A DNA stretch of 50,516 nt from Brevibacterium rongguiense (GCF_009857845.1 NZ_WWEQ01000021.1:1-50516), one strand, 5' to 3'. Positions 17,414-26,734 are shown, numbered from the stretch's first letter. Translations and numbers: made by a program. The notes: generated from the letters alone by a model not told the origin.

Positions 17414-18706
17414 ATGACTTCTGGCAACGACGGCGCGCCGGTGAGCGCGCAGGACCACCGGCCGGCAGGTGAGGGCGCCGCGGCGCCCGCCGGCACTGCC
17501 GCCGCGTCCACGGGCACTGCCGCGCCCACGAGCAGCGCCGCTGCACTCACGGACAGCGCCGAGGCGCGCGGGCGCGTGGAGCCCTTCGTCTCGCCCGCGC
17601 TGCGCACCGCCGCCGCCTGGAGCTGGCGGGCGCTCATCGTCGTCGCGGCGGTCGCCGCGCTGTGGTGGCTGCTCTCGCAGGTCAAGATCGTCGTGCTCCC
17701 CGTGCTCATCGCCCTGCTCATCGGGGCCCTGCTCTCCCCGCTGGCGCGCTTCCTCGTGCGCCACCGCTGGCCCCGCTCGCTTGCGACCATCGCCACGGTG
17801 CTCGGCTTCATCCTCGTCGTGCTCGGGCTGCTCGCGCTGGTGGGCCAGCAGCTCTACTCGGGCTTCTCGGACCTCTCCGACCGGGTGATGGCGGGCTTCC
17901 AGGCGATCAGCTCGTGGCTGCAGTCGAGCCCGTTCGGCATCGAGTCCAGCCAGATCTCGCAGTACATCGACCAGGGCCTCGAGAAGGCCACGTCGTTCCT
18001 CGAGGAGCGCTCGGGGCAGCTGTTCTCCGGGGTGGCCGGCGCCGCCTCGTCCGTCACGGACTTCTTCGCCGGCATGTTCCTCGTGCTGTTCTCCACGATC
18101 TTCTTCGTCTACGACGGCCAGAAGATCTTCCACTGGTTCATCGGGATGCTGCCGGTGCCGGCCCGGGAAAAGACGCAGGGCGCCGCGCTGCGCGGCTGGC
18201 AGTCGCTCGTCCAGTACGTCCGCGTCCAGATCCTCGTCGCCGCGGTCGATGCGCTGGGCATCGGGCTGGGAGCCTTCATCCTGCAGGTGCCTCTCGTGGT
18301 CCCGCTCACCGTGCTCGTCTTCATGGGCTCGTTCATCCCGATCGTCGGCGCGATCCTCACCGGCGCGGTCGCCGTGCTCGTCGCCCTCGTCTCGCAGGGG
18401 CCGATCACCGCGCTCATCATGCTCGGCGTCGTCCTCGCCGTCCAGCAGATCGAGGGGCACGTCCTGCAGCCGTTCATCATGGGCAAGGCCGTCTCCGTCC
18501 ACCCGCTGGCCGTGGTGCTGGGCGTGACGGGCGGCGGGTTCCTCTTCGGCATCCCCGGCGCGCTGTTCGCCGTGCCGCTCATGGCGGTGGCGAACACGAC
18601 CGTGCTCTACCTCCACGGCCGGGACATCCTCGCGGAGGCGCAGGCCGATGCCGAGCGCAAGAAGCAGGAGAAGGCCGAGCGCAAGCGCGCGAAGGCCTCG
18701 GCCTAG
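17414..18706 (+). CDS. AI-2E family transporter (PerM/UPF0118)
   Basis: A 430-residue membrane protein. Residues 1-60 are a cytoplasmic Ala/Gly/Thr-rich extension. About seven or eight membrane segments follow: two near 75-120, one near 130, a long extracytoplasmic or helical stretch with 'LYSGFSDLSDRV', then several from 215 to 400. It ends in a basic Lys/Glu helix ('ERKKQEKAERKRAK'). 'GSFIPIVGAI' and 'FLFGIPGALFAVPL' are typical of the family. Members export autoinducer-2 or act as Na+/H+ antiporters, so the substrate is open. It converges on greA across a perfect palindrome. Confidence 0.92.
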   Translation: MTSGNDGAPVSAQDHRPAGEGAAAPAGTAAASTGTAAPTSSAAALTDSAEARGRVEPFVSPALRTAAAWSWRALIVVAAVAALWWLLSQVKIVVLPVLIALLIGALLSPLARFLVRHRWPRSLATIATVLGFILVVLGLLALVGQQLYSGFSDLSDRVMAGFQAISSWLQSSPFGIESSQISQYIDQGLEKATSFLEERSGQLFSGVAGAASSVTDFFAGMFLVLFSTIFFVYDGQKIFHWFIGMLPVPAREKTQGAALRGWQSLVQYVRVQILVAAVDALGIGLGAFILQVPLVVPLTVLVFMGSFIPIVGAILTGAVAVLVALVSQGPITALIMLGVVLAVQQIEGHVLQPFIMGKAVSVHPLAVVLGVTGGGFLFGIPGALFAVPLMAVANTTVLYLHGRDILAEAQADAERKKQEKAERKRAKASA

Positions 18707-18718
18707 GCGCGGGAGGCA

Positions 18719-18758
18719 CGGAAGGGGCCGCACACCACGTGGTGTGCGGCCCCTTCCG
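18719..18758. terminator. Perfect 40-bp palindrome, bidirectional terminator
   Basis: Bases 18719-18758 read identically on both strands, with 20-bp arms and CACGTG at the centre. The palindrome sits between the 3' end of the transporter gene and the 3' end of greA, so it can end both transcripts. In RNA the middle bases would form the loop. Confidence 0.8.
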
Positions 18759-18795
18759 GTTGCCCGAGCTCAGACGGCCCGGCGGCGCGCCGTGC

Positions 18796-19287
18796 TCAGC
18801 CGAAGGCCTCGACCTTCGACACGGTGACCTTCATGGTCTTGCCGTTCGGGGCCTCGTACTCGACCTCGTCGCCCACCTTCGCGCCGTTGACGGCCGCGCC
18901 CAGGGGCGACTTCTCGGAGAAGACGTCGATGTCCGAATCGCCGGCGATCTCCCGCGAGCCCAGGAGGAAGCGCATCTCGCGCCCGCCCATGTCGACGGCG
19001 ACGATCTTGCCCGGGGCCACCTTCGTGGTGTCGGCATCGGCCTCGCCCACCTTGGCGCTGCGCAGCAGGGTCTCGAGCTGGCGGATGCGCGCCTCGAGCT
19101 TGCCCTGCTCCTCGCGGGCCGCGTGGTAGCCGCCGTTCTCCTTGAGATCGCCCTCGTCGCGGGCGGCCTCGATGCGCTCGGCGACTTCCTGGCGGCCCGG
19201 GCCCGAGAGCTGCTCGAGTTCCTTCGTCAGCCGGTCGTATGCCTCCTGGGTCAGCCACGTCTGGTCGTCCGCGGTCTCCTCGGTCAT
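18796..19287 (-). CDS. greA: Transcript cleavage factor GreA
   Basis: A 163-residue protein from ATG 19287 with the ribosome site AAGGAG a few bases upstream. It has the GreA N-terminal coiled coil ('WLTQEAYDRLTKELEQL', acidic tip 'EARDEGDLKENGGYHAAREEQ') and the C-terminal FKBP-like domain ('SPLGAAVNGAKVGDEVEY'). GreA rescues backtracked RNA polymerase by stimulating cleavage of the nascent RNA. In M. tuberculosis the gene is Rv1080c and is followed by the same neighbours. The promoter appears to be at 19415-19420. Confidence 0.97.
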   Translation of the reverse strand: MTEETADDQTWLTQEAYDRLTKELEQLSGPGRQEVAERIEAARDEGDLKENGGYHAAREEQGKLEARIRQLETLLRSAKVGEADADTTKVAPGKIVAVDMGGREMRFLLGSREIAGDSDIDVFSEKSPLGAAVNGAKVGDEVEYEAPNGKTMKVTVSKVEAFG

Positions 19288-19414
19288 CTCATCTCCTTGG
19301 CTGAGCCGCCGTGCGGAACACGGCGGCGGTCGTCGTCTGCCGCAGTCGCCTGCGGCAATGAGAGGTCCCGGGCACCGGAGGCACCCGGGACGCTCGCGTC
19401 TTGCTGAACTGTCT

Positions 19415-19420
19415 AGTCTA
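19415..19420 (-). promoter_or_regulatory. -10 element for greA
   Basis: TAGACT on the minus strand (19420-19415), the same hexamer used by xseA, ispH and ychF here. A weak TGGTCT lies 17 bp further upstream. The leader would be about 120 nt and includes AT-poor sequence with no obvious riboswitch. Confidence 0.4.
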
Positions 19421-19435
19421 ATCGAACTTCGGCCC

Positions 19436-19540
19436 CCAGACCAGCAATGCCCAGACCAGCAATGCCCAGACCAGCAATGCCCAGACCAGCAACGCCCGGG
19501 CCAGCAATGCCCGGGCCACCGGCGCCCAACCCGGCAGTGC
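19436..19540. repeat. 15-bp tandem repeat, about seven copies
   Basis: The unit CCAGACCAGCAATGC is repeated head to tail: copies 1-3 (19436-19480) are identical, copies 4-5 differ by one to two bases, and copies 6-7 (to 19540) are diverged. It lies between the DUF4307 3' end and the greA promoter. The open frames across it are repetitive and start nowhere sensible, so it is probably non-coding. The 342-base gap 19288-19629 holds only this repeat and the greA promoter. Confidence 0.85.
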
Positions 19541-19629
19541 CCAGGCAAGCGGAACCGAGCCGGCGGAGCGGAGTTGGGCGAAGCCGAGCCCGGCGGGCCT
19601 CGGCCCGGCAGGACTCCGGCCGGCGGTCC

Positions 19630-20052
19630 TCAGTCCTCGAACCAGCAGTGGTCGACGTTGCCGGTGGCCGCGCGCTGCGTGGTGGACACCTCGACGCGCA
19701 GGTGGACCGGGTCGGTGGCGCTCGCCCCGGCGCGCGGGCCCACGGCCACCTCCCGGTAGCCCACGACCGCCTCGTACTCGTTGATGGCGCGCACCCCGCA
19801 GCGCACGGTGCGCCGCTCATCGGGCACCACGGCGAGCGAGACGACGGTGAGCGCGGCATCGCGCACGTCGTAGCCCGCGTCCTGCGGGTCCACCGGATGG
19901 TCGTCCGGCCAGAACGCGAGGGCTGCGACGACGGCGATGAGCGCGAGGATCGCGCAGCCGGCGAGCACGGCGGCGCGCCGGCTGCGGCGCGGGGGCCGCG
20001 GCGCGCGGGGGGCGCGGCCGTAGCGCTCGGGGAGGGTGTCCTGGGCGGTCAT
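19630..20052 (-). CDS. DUF4307 family membrane-anchored protein
   Basis: A 140-residue protein: a basic, Pro/Arg-rich cytoplasmic N-terminus ('ERYGRAPRAPRPPRRSRR'), one membrane helix (about residues 28-48), then an extracytoplasmic beta-rich domain. That domain has two cysteines, in 'TVRCGVRAIN' and 'VDHCWFED', which could form a disulfide. The N-terminal 'LPERYGR' motif and the place between greA and mca are typical of DUF4307 (Rv1081c in M. tuberculosis). Function unknown. It diverges from mca. Confidence 0.88.
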   Translation of the reverse strand: MTAQDTLPERYGRAPRAPRPPRRSRRAAVLAGCAILALIAVVAALAFWPDDHPVDPQDAGYDVRDAALTVVSLAVVPDERRTVRCGVRAINEYEAVVGYREVAVGPRAGASATDPVHLRVEVSTTQRAATGNVDHCWFED

Positions 20053-20218
20053 CGCTGGCTGGGGGTCGCCTTCCGTGGCAGGGGCCGTTGTGCGGTGCGC
20101 CGCCGCGGCTGGCCGTCCGCTGTGGGGCCGGCCGGGCGCGGCGTACTAGTCTAGGGTAGTCCCGTTCGTGCGCCGGCCAGGCGTGCCGCTCGTCCTCGCA
20201 GACCGAAGGTGACCCCCT

Positions 20219-21292
20219 ATGACCCAGCCCCGAGGCGCCCAGCCGTACGCGGGCCTGCGGCTGCTCGCCGTGCACGCCCACCCCGATGACGAATCCTCCA
20301 AGGGCGCCGCGACGAGCGCGATGTACGCGCAGCTGGGCGCGCAGGTCCGCATCGCGACGATGACCGGCGGCGAGGCCGGCGACATCCTCAATCCCGCGCT
20401 TGCCGACAGCCCCACCGCGCAGCGCGACATCGCGGGCCTGCGCCGGCGGGAGATGGCCCGGGCCGCGCAGCTGCTGGGCGCCGAGCACGACTGGGTGGGC
20501 TTCGTGGACTCCGGCCTGCCCGAGGGCGACTTCGACGAGCAGGTCCCGCACGGCGTCTTCTGGCGCGTGCCCACCGAGGTGGCCGCGCGCCCGCTCGTCA
20601 ACATCATCCGCCGCTTCCGCCCCCAGGTGGTCACGACGTACGACGAGCAGGGCGGCTACCCCCACCCGGACCACATCAAGAACCACTTCGTCACCATGGC
20701 CGCGGTGGCCGCCGCGGCGGATCCGGATGACCACCCGGAGCTGGGCGAGGAATGGCAGGTCCAGAAGGTCTACTACAACCAGGACCTCTCGGCTCGCAAG
20801 TGGCTGACGATCCACGAGCAGATGCTCGCCGACGGTGTGGAGTCGCCGTTCGGCAAGCTGCTGGAGAACTACCGCGACCGCGATGCCAAGCGCGACACGT
20901 GGCTGTCCACGCGGGTGCCCAGTGGGGCCTTCGCCGAGCGCGCGGAGCAGGCGCTGCTGGCCCACGCCACCCAGATCGATCCGAAGGGCGGGTTCTTCTC
21001 CGACGTCCGCGCCGCAGCCAAGCGCTACTGGCCCACCGAGGAGTTCGAGCTCGCACTCGACGACACCGGCCGCCCGCCGCTTCAGCGCCGCGACTTCGTC
21101 GAGGACGACCTGTTCGCCGGGGTCGTGCGCGACGACGGCACCCGGGTGCCCGACGGTGAGCTGGGCCGCGCGCTGGAGGCGGCCGGTTTCGAGGCGCCCC
21201 TGGGGCGCGCCCAGCGGGACTCCGCCGACGCTCACGGCACCGCGGCGGGCGATTCTGGCACCGCGGGCGCTGCGGGGGAGGAGCGCGCATGA
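20219..21292 (+). CDS. mca: Mycothiol S-conjugate amidase
   Basis: A 357-residue zinc hydrolase that cleaves mycothiol conjugates so the toxin leaves as a mercapturate. ATG 20219 follows an AAGGTGA site. The LmbE/PIG-L fold is evident: 'HAHPDDESSKG' (metal ligands H, D and D), 'TMTGGEAGD' and 'GGYPHPDHIKNH' with the third ligand. 'YPHPDHI' and the length point to Mca over the shorter, related MshB. A 50-residue low-complexity Ala/Asp tail is extra. The next gene overlaps by four bases. Its presence shows the host makes mycothiol. Confidence 0.96.
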   Translation: MTQPRGAQPYAGLRLLAVHAHPDDESSKGAATSAMYAQLGAQVRIATMTGGEAGDILNPALADSPTAQRDIAGLRRREMARAAQLLGAEHDWVGFVDSGLPEGDFDEQVPHGVFWRVPTEVAARPLVNIIRRFRPQVVTTYDEQGGYPHPDHIKNHFVTMAAVAAAADPDDHPELGEEWQVQKVYYNQDLSARKWLTIHEQMLADGVESPFGKLLENYRDRDAKRDTWLSTRVPSGAFAERAEQALLAHATQIDPKGGFFSDVRAAAKRYWPTEEFELALDDTGRPPLQRRDFVEDDLFAGVVRDDGTRVPDGELGRALEAAGFEAPLGRAQRDSADAHGTAAGDSGTAGAAGEERA

Positions 21293-21684
21293 GCGCGATT
21301 GCCCAGCTGGGATCCCTGGCCGTGCTCGCGCAGCGGCCCTCGCCGGCCGGCACCACCTCGCCGGGGACGCAGGTGCACTACTCCGACCCCGCCCAGGTCA
21401 CTCCGGGCACGATCGGCTTCATCGCCACGGCGCTCGTCGCGATCCTCACGGTCTTCCTCATCCGGGACGCCACGCGCCGCGTGCGCCGGGTGCGGGCGGC
21501 CGACGATGCCCATACCGTCTCCCACTTCCCCATCGAGCGCCGCCCGCGCATCCGGCCCAAGGACGGCGGCGATGCGGTGCCCGCCCATCGCGTCGACGCG
21601 CAGGCGGACACCGCCGCGGGCGATGGCGCGGCCACGGCCGAGGACCCCGAGCGCAACGAGGAGCCCCCCGGCGCGCAGCGCTGA
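21289..21684 (+). CDS. Small single-span membrane protein linked to mca
   Basis: A 131-residue protein whose ATG overlaps the mca stop (ATGA). One membrane helix spans about residues 41-58 ('GTIGFIATALVAILTVFLI'), followed by a basic stretch and a long hydrophilic tail rich in Asp, Ala and Arg. A short conserved protein follows mca in other actinobacteria (Rv1083 in M. tuberculosis). No function can be assigned. The 258-base gap after it (21685-21942), before the converging hemolysin III gene, shows no gene or clear terminator. Confidence 0.8.
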   Translation: MSAIAQLGSLAVLAQRPSPAGTTSPGTQVHYSDPAQVTPGTIGFIATALVAILTVFLIRDATRRVRRVRAADDAHTVSHFPIERRPRIRPKDGGDAVPAHRVDAQADTAAGDGAATAEDPERNEEPPGAQR

Positions 21685-21942
21685 GGCCGGCCGGCTGCGC
21701 CGCGGCGCGGAAATGTTGCGGGCCGGTTGCGCCGCGACCCGGTCGCCCGGTGCGGGGCCCGGGGTGAACGCGGCGCCTCGCCTCGGTCCGGGACTCACCG
21801 GCCTCGGCCCCGGACGCGAGCAACGAGGACGCGGGGGCCGAACGCTCCGCAGCCCAACGGCCCAGCGTGAGTCCAGCCGTCCAGCAACGCGGCACCCTGC
21901 GGTCGGGCACACTCTGCTCGAGGCGGGCCGAGGGCTGTGCCG

Positions 21943-22758
21943 CTACGCGAGTTCCGGGCTCGTGATGACGGCGGCGACGATGAGGGCTGCCAGGTGGCAG
22001 CCGTAGCCGAGCACCGTGAAGGTGTGGAAGATCTCGTGGAAGCCGAAGTGCGCGGGCGCGGGGTTGGGGCGCTTGAGCGCGTAGATGACCGCGCCCGCGA
22101 TGTAGAGCGCCCCGCCGACCACCACGAGGATGCCGACGGTGGGGCTCGCGCGCCAGATGTGGGGGATGTAGCCCACGCCGGCCGCGCCGATGCCGATGTA
22201 GACCGGCACGAACAGCCAGCGCGGGGCAGTGGTCCACAGCAGCCGGAACGCCACGCCCAGCACCGCGCCGGCCCACATGATCGTGAGCAGGACGATGCAC
22301 TCGAGCCGAGGCAGCATGAGCACCGCCAGCGGCGTGTACGTGCCGGCGATGATGAGGAAGATGTTCGCGTGGTCCATGCGCCGCAGCAGCAGCCGGATCC
22401 GCATCCGCCAGCGCCCGCGGTGGTAGACCGCCGAAGTGCCGAACAGCATCATCCCCGTGAGCGCGAAGACCGCGGCGGCCAGCCGCGAGGCGATCGTGGG
22501 GGAGAGGATGACGAGGACGAGCCCGCCGAGCACGGCGAGCGGGAAGGCCCCGGCGTGGATCCAGCCGCGCCAGCTGGGCTTGAGCTGGCCGCTGAGCTTG
22601 AAGAGCTCGCTGCGCAGCGCGCGGCCGCGGCGCCCGCCGGTCCGTCGCTGGGGCGCCTCGGACCCCGCCGCGGGCTGCGGCTGCGGAGCGTCCCCGGCGC
22701 GCACGCACTCGTCCGGCCGGTCTGCCCGGGAAGCGCGGTGCGATGGCGACGTCGTCAT
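21943..22758 (-). CDS. Hemolysin III / PAQR family membrane protein
   Basis: A 271-residue protein with a hydrophilic N-terminal 65 residues and then seven predicted membrane segments. Family motifs are visible: 'SAVYHRGRW' after the second segment, 'MDHANIFLIIAGTYTP' at the third, and 'FGFHEIFHTFTVLGYGCH' near the end, with the histidines and Asp that form the PAQR zinc site. The name comes from Bacillus hemolysin III; the physiological role in actinobacteria is unknown. The counterpart is Rv1085c in the same gene order. It diverges from the prenyl synthase gene. Confidence 0.93.
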   Translation of the reverse strand: MTTSPSHRASRADRPDECVRAGDAPQPQPAAGSEAPQRRTGGRRGRALRSELFKLSGQLKPSWRGWIHAGAFPLAVLGGLVLVILSPTIASRLAAAVFALTGMMLFGTSAVYHRGRWRMRIRLLLRRMDHANIFLIIAGTYTPLAVLMLPRLECIVLLTIMWAGAVLGVAFRLLWTTAPRWLFVPVYIGIGAAGVGYIPHIWRASPTVGILVVVGGALYIAGAVIYALKRPNPAPAHFGFHEIFHTFTVLGYGCHLAALIVAAVITSPELA

Positions 22759-22820
22759 GGCCCCAGTCTAGGCGGCACTCCTGGCAGGGGCCTGGGCTCC
22801 GGGGGGCTCCCGGCCAGGCT

Positions 22821-22842
22821 CCCGGCTGGACTCCCAGCCGGG
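22821..22842. repeat. Hairpin between the hemolysin III and prenyl synthase genes
   Basis: Perfect 9-bp arms CCCGGCTGG / CCAGCCGGG (22821-22829, 22834-22842) with a 4-base loop, inside a C/G-rich stretch with imperfect 'GGCTCC' repeats (22790-22860). It lies in a divergent promoter region, so it is not an obvious terminator. Confidence 0.5.
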
Positions 22843-22925
22843 GGCCGGGGCTCCGCGCGGGGGCCTGCAGGCGGCCGCTGTAGGCTGTGCGCAGGAAATC
22901 CGCTGGTGGAGAGGAGGGGTGGCCC

Positions 22926-23702
22926 GTGGCCGGATCGGCGCTGTCGTGGCTCTACCGCCTCTACGACAAGCGGATCGCCAACGAGCTCATCCCGGATGAG
23001 CGGGTGCCCAAGCACATCGGCGTCATCACCGACGGCAACCGCCGCTGGGCGAAGGAATTCGGCACGACCACGGAGAACGGCCATCGCGCGGGCGCGGACA
23101 AGATCGTCGAGTTCCTGGGCTGGTGCGGCGAGGTGGGCGTCGAGGTCGTCACGCTCTACGTCCTCTCGCGCGAGAACCTCGCCCGCTCCGCCGCGGAGGT
23201 CGAGGTCCTCACGGAGATCATCGCGGACATGGTTGACACGATCGCGGACACCGCCGGCTACTGCGTCAACCTCGTGGGGGAGCTGGGCCTCCTGCCCGAG
23301 CCGCTGCGCCTGCGCCTCGTCTCCGCCGAGCAGCGCTCCGGAGCCGCGCCGGGCGACCGGGTGCGGGTCAACGTCGCCGTGGGCTACGGGGGGCGACAGG
23401 AGATCGTCGACGCGCTGCGCTCCTGGCTGCGGGCCACCCGCGACTCCGGGGCGGACGTCGACGCGGCGATCGAGGGACTGGACGAGGAGCAGATCTCCGC
23501 GCACCTGTACACGAAGGGCCAGCCCGACCCGGACCTCATCATCCGCACCTCCGGCGAGCAGCGGCTCTCCGGCTTCATGATGTGGCAGTCGGCCTATTCG
23601 GAGTTCTACTTCTGCGAGGCCTACTGGCCCGACTTCCGCAAGACGGACTTCCTGCGCGCGCTGCGCAACTTCTCCCAGCGCTCCCGCCGCTTCGGCCGCT
23701 GA
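22926..23702 (+). CDS. cis-prenyltransferase, probable (2Z,6E)-farnesyl diphosphate synthase type
   Basis: A 258-residue enzyme; GTG 22926 lies eight bases after AGGAGG and is preferred over the upstream in-frame start at 22887. UppS-family motifs are present: 'HIGVITDGNRRWAKE' with the catalytic Asp, 'GHRAGADK', 'TLYVLSRENL' and 'PDLIIRTSGEQRLSGFMMWQSAYSEFYF'. Gene order (after hemolysin III) matches Rv1086, which makes omega,E,Z-farnesyl diphosphate for decaprenyl phosphate. The sequence alone does not separate short- from long-chain enzymes. Confidence 0.93.
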   Translation: MAGSALSWLYRLYDKRIANELIPDERVPKHIGVITDGNRRWAKEFGTTTENGHRAGADKIVEFLGWCGEVGVEVVTLYVLSRENLARSAAEVEVLTEIIADMVDTIADTAGYCVNLVGELGLLPEPLRLRLVSAEQRSGAAPGDRVRVNVAVGYGGRQEIVDALRSWLRATRDSGADVDAAIEGLDEEQISAHLYTKGQPDPDLIIRTSGEQRLSGFMMWQSAYSEFYFCEAYWPDFRKTDFLRALRNFSQRSRRFGR

Positions 23703-23971
23703 GCGGCTCCGCCGCCCCCCGTGCCCGAGGCGCGATCGCGCTGAGGCTCGAACGGGCTCGCCCGCTCCTATTCACCCGATCGTCACCGCGGCGCCGGGTT
23801 TCGCGGCCGCCCCGCGCCCCGGCCCCGCCCTAGCGTGGGAGCTGCCGGCCAGCGGACCGCCGCGGCGAGGGGAAGCGCCGTGCGGACCACGGCTGGCAGC
23901 ACGTGCCCAGACCGCCACCGCCCTGCGCGGCAGCCGCTGTTGCGCGAGGCGCCCAGGGAACAGGGGAGCCC

Positions 23972-25267
23972 ATGGACCTCCGCACCTATGTCATCGACAC
24001 CTCCGTGCTGCTCAGCGATCCGCGCGCCGCACTCCGCTTCGCCGAGCACGAGGTGGTCATCCCGCTCACCGTCGTGGCCGAGCTCGAGGCCAAGCGCGAC
24101 CACCCGGAGCTCGGCTTCACCGCCCGCCGGGCGCTGGGCCTGCTCGATGAGCTGCGCGCGGACGCCGGCCGCCTCGACGCCCCGGTGCCGGTGGGGGAGG
24201 CCGGCGGCACGCTGCGCGTCGAGCTCAACCACGTCGACCCGCAGGGCCTGCCCGTCGCCTTCGACCGCGCGGCGGCGGACACGCGCATCCTCGCCGTCGC
24301 CCGCAACCTGGCCGCCGAGGGCCGCGCCGTCACGGTCGTGACGAAGGACGTGCCCATGCGGATCAAGGCCGCCGCCCTGGGGCTGCGGGCCCAGGAGTAC
24401 CGCGCGGAGCTGGCCGCCGATGCGGGCTTCACGGGCCTAGCCAAGGCCAGCCTGAGCGCCGAGCGGATGGCGCAGCTCTACGCCGAGGGCCGCATCGACG
24501 CCCCCGAGTTCGCCGCTGAGCCCGTGCACACCGGGCTCGTGCTCACCTCCCCGCGCGGCTCGGGGCTGGCCCGGGTGGCACCGGGCGGCCGGCTGCGCCT
24601 GGTCCGCGGGGACCGGGAGCTGTTCGGGATGCGGGCGCGCTCGGCGGAGCAGCGGATCGCGCTCGACCTGCTGGCAGACCCCAGCATCGGGATCGTCTCC
24701 CTGGGCGGGCGCGCGGGCACGGGCAAGTCGGCGCTCGCCCTCATGGCCGGGCTGCAGGCCGTGCTCGAGGACCGCAGCCACGAGAAGATCATGGTGTTCC
24801 GCCCCCTCTACGCGGTGGGCGGGCAGGACCTGGGCTACCTCCCGGGCTCCGAGGGCGAGAAGATGAATCCGTGGGCGGAGGCGGTCTTCGACACGCTGGG
24901 GGCGCTGGTGAGCCGCAGCGTCATCGACGAGGTCGTCCACCGCGGCCAGCTCGAGGTGCTGCCCCTCACCCACATCCGCGGCCGCTCGCTCCACGACGCG
25001 TTCGTCATCGTCGACGAGGCGCAGAGCCTCGAGCGCACGGTGCTGCTCACCGTGCTCTCGCGCATAGGGCAGGGCTCGCGGGTCGTCCTCACCCACGACG
25101 TCGCCCAGCGCGACAACCTGCGCGTGGGCCGACACGACGGCATCGCCGCCGTCATCGAGCGCCTCAAGGGCCACCCGCTCTTCGCCCACATCACGCTCGC
25201 CCGCTCGGAGCGCTCGGAGATCGCGGCGCTCGTCACCGAGGTGCTCGAGGACCTCGAACTCGTGTGA
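23972..25267 (+). CDS. phoH2: PIN-PhoH protein (PhoH2)
   Basis: A 431-residue two-domain protein. The PIN nuclease domain (1-135) begins '[15 protein letters not shown]' (catalytic D9) and has '[10 protein letters not shown]' (E38) and the '[10 protein letters not shown]' acid. The PhoH ATPase domain (about 220-431) has Walker A 'GRAGTGKS' (246-253) and Walker B 'VIVDEAQ'. PhoH2 proteins are RNA helicase-nucleases. In mycobacteria phoH2 follows a small antitoxin-like gene, phoAT. The 269-base region upstream (23703-23971) has no convincing phoAT. The gene lies between the prenyl synthase and fumC, as Rv1095 does. Confidence 0.94.
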   Translation: MDLRTYVIDTSVLLSDPRAALRFAEHEVVIPLTVVAELEAKRDHPELGFTARRALGLLDELRADAGRLDAPVPVGEAGGTLRVELNHVDPQGLPVAFDRAAADTRILAVARNLAAEGRAVTVVTKDVPMRIKAAALGLRAQEYRAELAADAGFTGLAKASLSAERMAQLYAEGRIDAPEFAAEPVHTGLVLTSPRGSGLARVAPGGRLRLVRGDRELFGMRARSAEQRIALDLLADPSIGIVSLGGRAGTGKSALALMAGLQAVLEDRSHEKIMVFRPLYAVGGQDLGYLPGSEGEKMNPWAEAVFDTLGALVSRSVIDEVVHRGQLEVLPLTHIRGRSLHDAFVIVDEAQSLERTVLLTVLSRIGQGSRVVLTHDVAQRDNLRVGRHDGIAAVIERLKGHPLFAHITLARSERSEIAALVTEVLEDLELV

Positions 25268-25273
25268 ATGCGA

Positions 25274-25307
25274 CCGCGCGCGGACCCCGGGCGAGGTCCG
25301 CGCGCGG
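25274..25307. terminator. Hairpin between the phoH2 and fumC 3' ends
   Basis: Perfect 13-bp arms (25274-25286 and 25295-25307) with an 8-base loop, seven bases after the phoH2 stop and in the gap before the converging fumC stop. It can serve both genes. Confidence 0.75.
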
Positions 25308-25327
25308 CGGCGGGTCGGCTCTGCGGC

Positions 25328-26734
25328 TCAGCGGTTGTACTCGCCCACCATCGACATGACGTCGAGGGCGCGGTCGAGGTCGGCCTCGGAGATCTGGCCG
25401 TCGGAGACGAAGCCCAGGTCGACCGTGGCCTCCTTGACCGTCATCTTGTTGGCCACGGCGTGCTTGGCGATCTTCGCGGCCGCCTCGTAGCCGATCACCT
25501 TGTTCAGCGGGGTGACGATCGAGGGGGACGCCTCGGCGAGGAAGCGCGCGCGCTCCTCGTCCGCCTCGAGCCCGTCGATCATCTTCTCCGCCATGACGGC
25601 CGAGGCGTTGGCGAGCAGGCGGATGGACTCGAGCAGGTTCGCGGCCATGACGGGGATGCCCACGTTGAGCTCGAACGCGCCGTTCGTCGAGGACAGGGCG
25701 ACGGTCGTGTCGTTGCCCACGACCTGGGCCGCGACCTGGATCGTCGCCTCGCAGATGACGGGGTTGACCTTGCCCGGCATGATCGACGAGCCCGGCTGCA
25801 GGTCCGGGATGTGGATCTCGCCCAGGCCCGTGTTGGGCCCGGAGCCCATCCAGCGCAGGTCGTTGCAGATCTTCATGTAGCTGTAGGCGATGCCGCGCAG
25901 CTGGCCGGAGGCCTCGATGAGGCCGTCGCGGTTGGCCTGCGCCTCGAAGTGGTTGCGCGCCTCCGTGATCGGCAGGCCGGTCTGCTCGCGCAGCAGCTCG
26001 ATGACGCGGCCGGAGAAGCCGTCGGGGGTGTTGATGCCGGTGCCCACGGCGGTGCCGCCCAGGGGGACCTCCGCGACGCGGGGGAGCGCCGACTCGATGC
26101 GCTCGATGCCGTAGCGCACCTGCGCGGCGTAGCCGCTGAACTCCTGGCCCAGCGTGATGGGGGTGGCGTCCATGAGGTGCGTGCGCCCGGACTTCACGAC
26201 GTCGGCGAAGGCCTTGGCCTTCTTCTCCAGCGACGCCGCGAGCGTCTCCATGGCGGGCTTGAGCTCCTTGACCAGCGCGTGGGTGACCGCGACGTGGACG
26301 GAGGTGGGGTAGACGTCGTTGGACGACTGCGAGGCATTCACGTGGTCGTTCGGGTGGACGTCCACGCCCTCGGACTCGAGGGCGCGCGAGGCGAGCGTGG
26401 CCAGCACCTCGTTCGCGTTCATGTTCGACGATGTCCCGGAGCCGGTCTGGAAGACGTCGATGGGGAACTGGTCGTCGAACTCGCCGGCGATGACGCGGTC
26501 CGCTGCGTCCGCGATGGCCTGCGCGCGCTGGTCGTCGATGACTCCGAGCTCCGCGTTCGTGCGGGCAGCAGCCTTCTTCACCTGGCCGAGCGCCGCGATG
26601 TTCTGGCGCTCGAGGGTCTTGCCGGAGATGGGGAAGTTCTCCACGGCGCGCTGCGTCTGCGCCCGGTAGAGGGCATCGGCGGGCACCCTGACCTCGCCCA
26701 TCGTGTCGTGTTCGATGCGGTACTTCTCGCTCAC
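25328..26734 (-). CDS. fumC: Class II fumarate hydratase
   Basis: A 468-residue enzyme of the TCA cycle (fumarate to malate), oxygen-stable and without an iron-sulfur cluster. GTG 26734 follows GAGGAG by six bases and gives the normal family length. Visible signatures are '[13 protein letters not shown]', '[18 protein letters not shown]' and the superfamily signature '[11 protein letters not shown]' with the catalytic serine loop. The carbonic anhydrase and glpX genes lie upstream on the same strand with a 90-base gap, so read-through is possible. This is Rv1098c in the M. tuberculosis order. Confidence 0.98.
   Translation of the reverse strand: MSEKYRIEHDTMGEVRVPADALYRAQTQRAVENFPISGKTLERQNIAALGQVKKAAARTNAELGVIDDQRAQAIADAADRVIAGEFDDQFPIDVFQTGSGTSSNMNANEVLATLASRALESEGVDVHPNDHVNASQSSNDVYPTSVHVAVTHALVKELKPAMETLAASLEKKAKAFADVVKSGRTHLMDATPITLGQEFSGYAAQVRYGIERIESALPRVAEVPLGGTAVGTGINTPDGFSGRVIELLREQTGLPITEARNHFEAQANRDGLIEASGQLRGIAYSYMKICNDLRWMGSGPNTGLGEIHIPDLQPGSSIMPGKVNPVICEATIQVAAQVVGNDTTVALSSTNGAFELNVGIPVMAANLLESIRLLANASAVMAEKMIDGLEADEERARFLAEASPSIVTPLNKVIGYEAAAKIAKHAVANKMTVKEATVDLGFVSDGQISEADLDRALDVMSMVGEYNR

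Noticed and set aside
19436..19540. CRISPR-like array
   Set aside because: Units of 15 bp are contiguous with no spacers and no cas genes nearby; it is a simple tandem repeat.
19413..19859. Repetitive peptide-coding frames across the 15-bp repeat (PAMPR- or GIAGL-type repeats)
   Set aside because: Any frame over a 15-bp repeat yields a 5-residue repeat; no proper start, and overlap with DUF4307 on one strand.
23835..24341. Possible phoAT-like gene overlapping the start of phoH2
   Set aside because: Composition is Arg/Ser/Pro-rich shadow-like, it runs 370 bases into the PIN domain, and it shows no antitoxin features.
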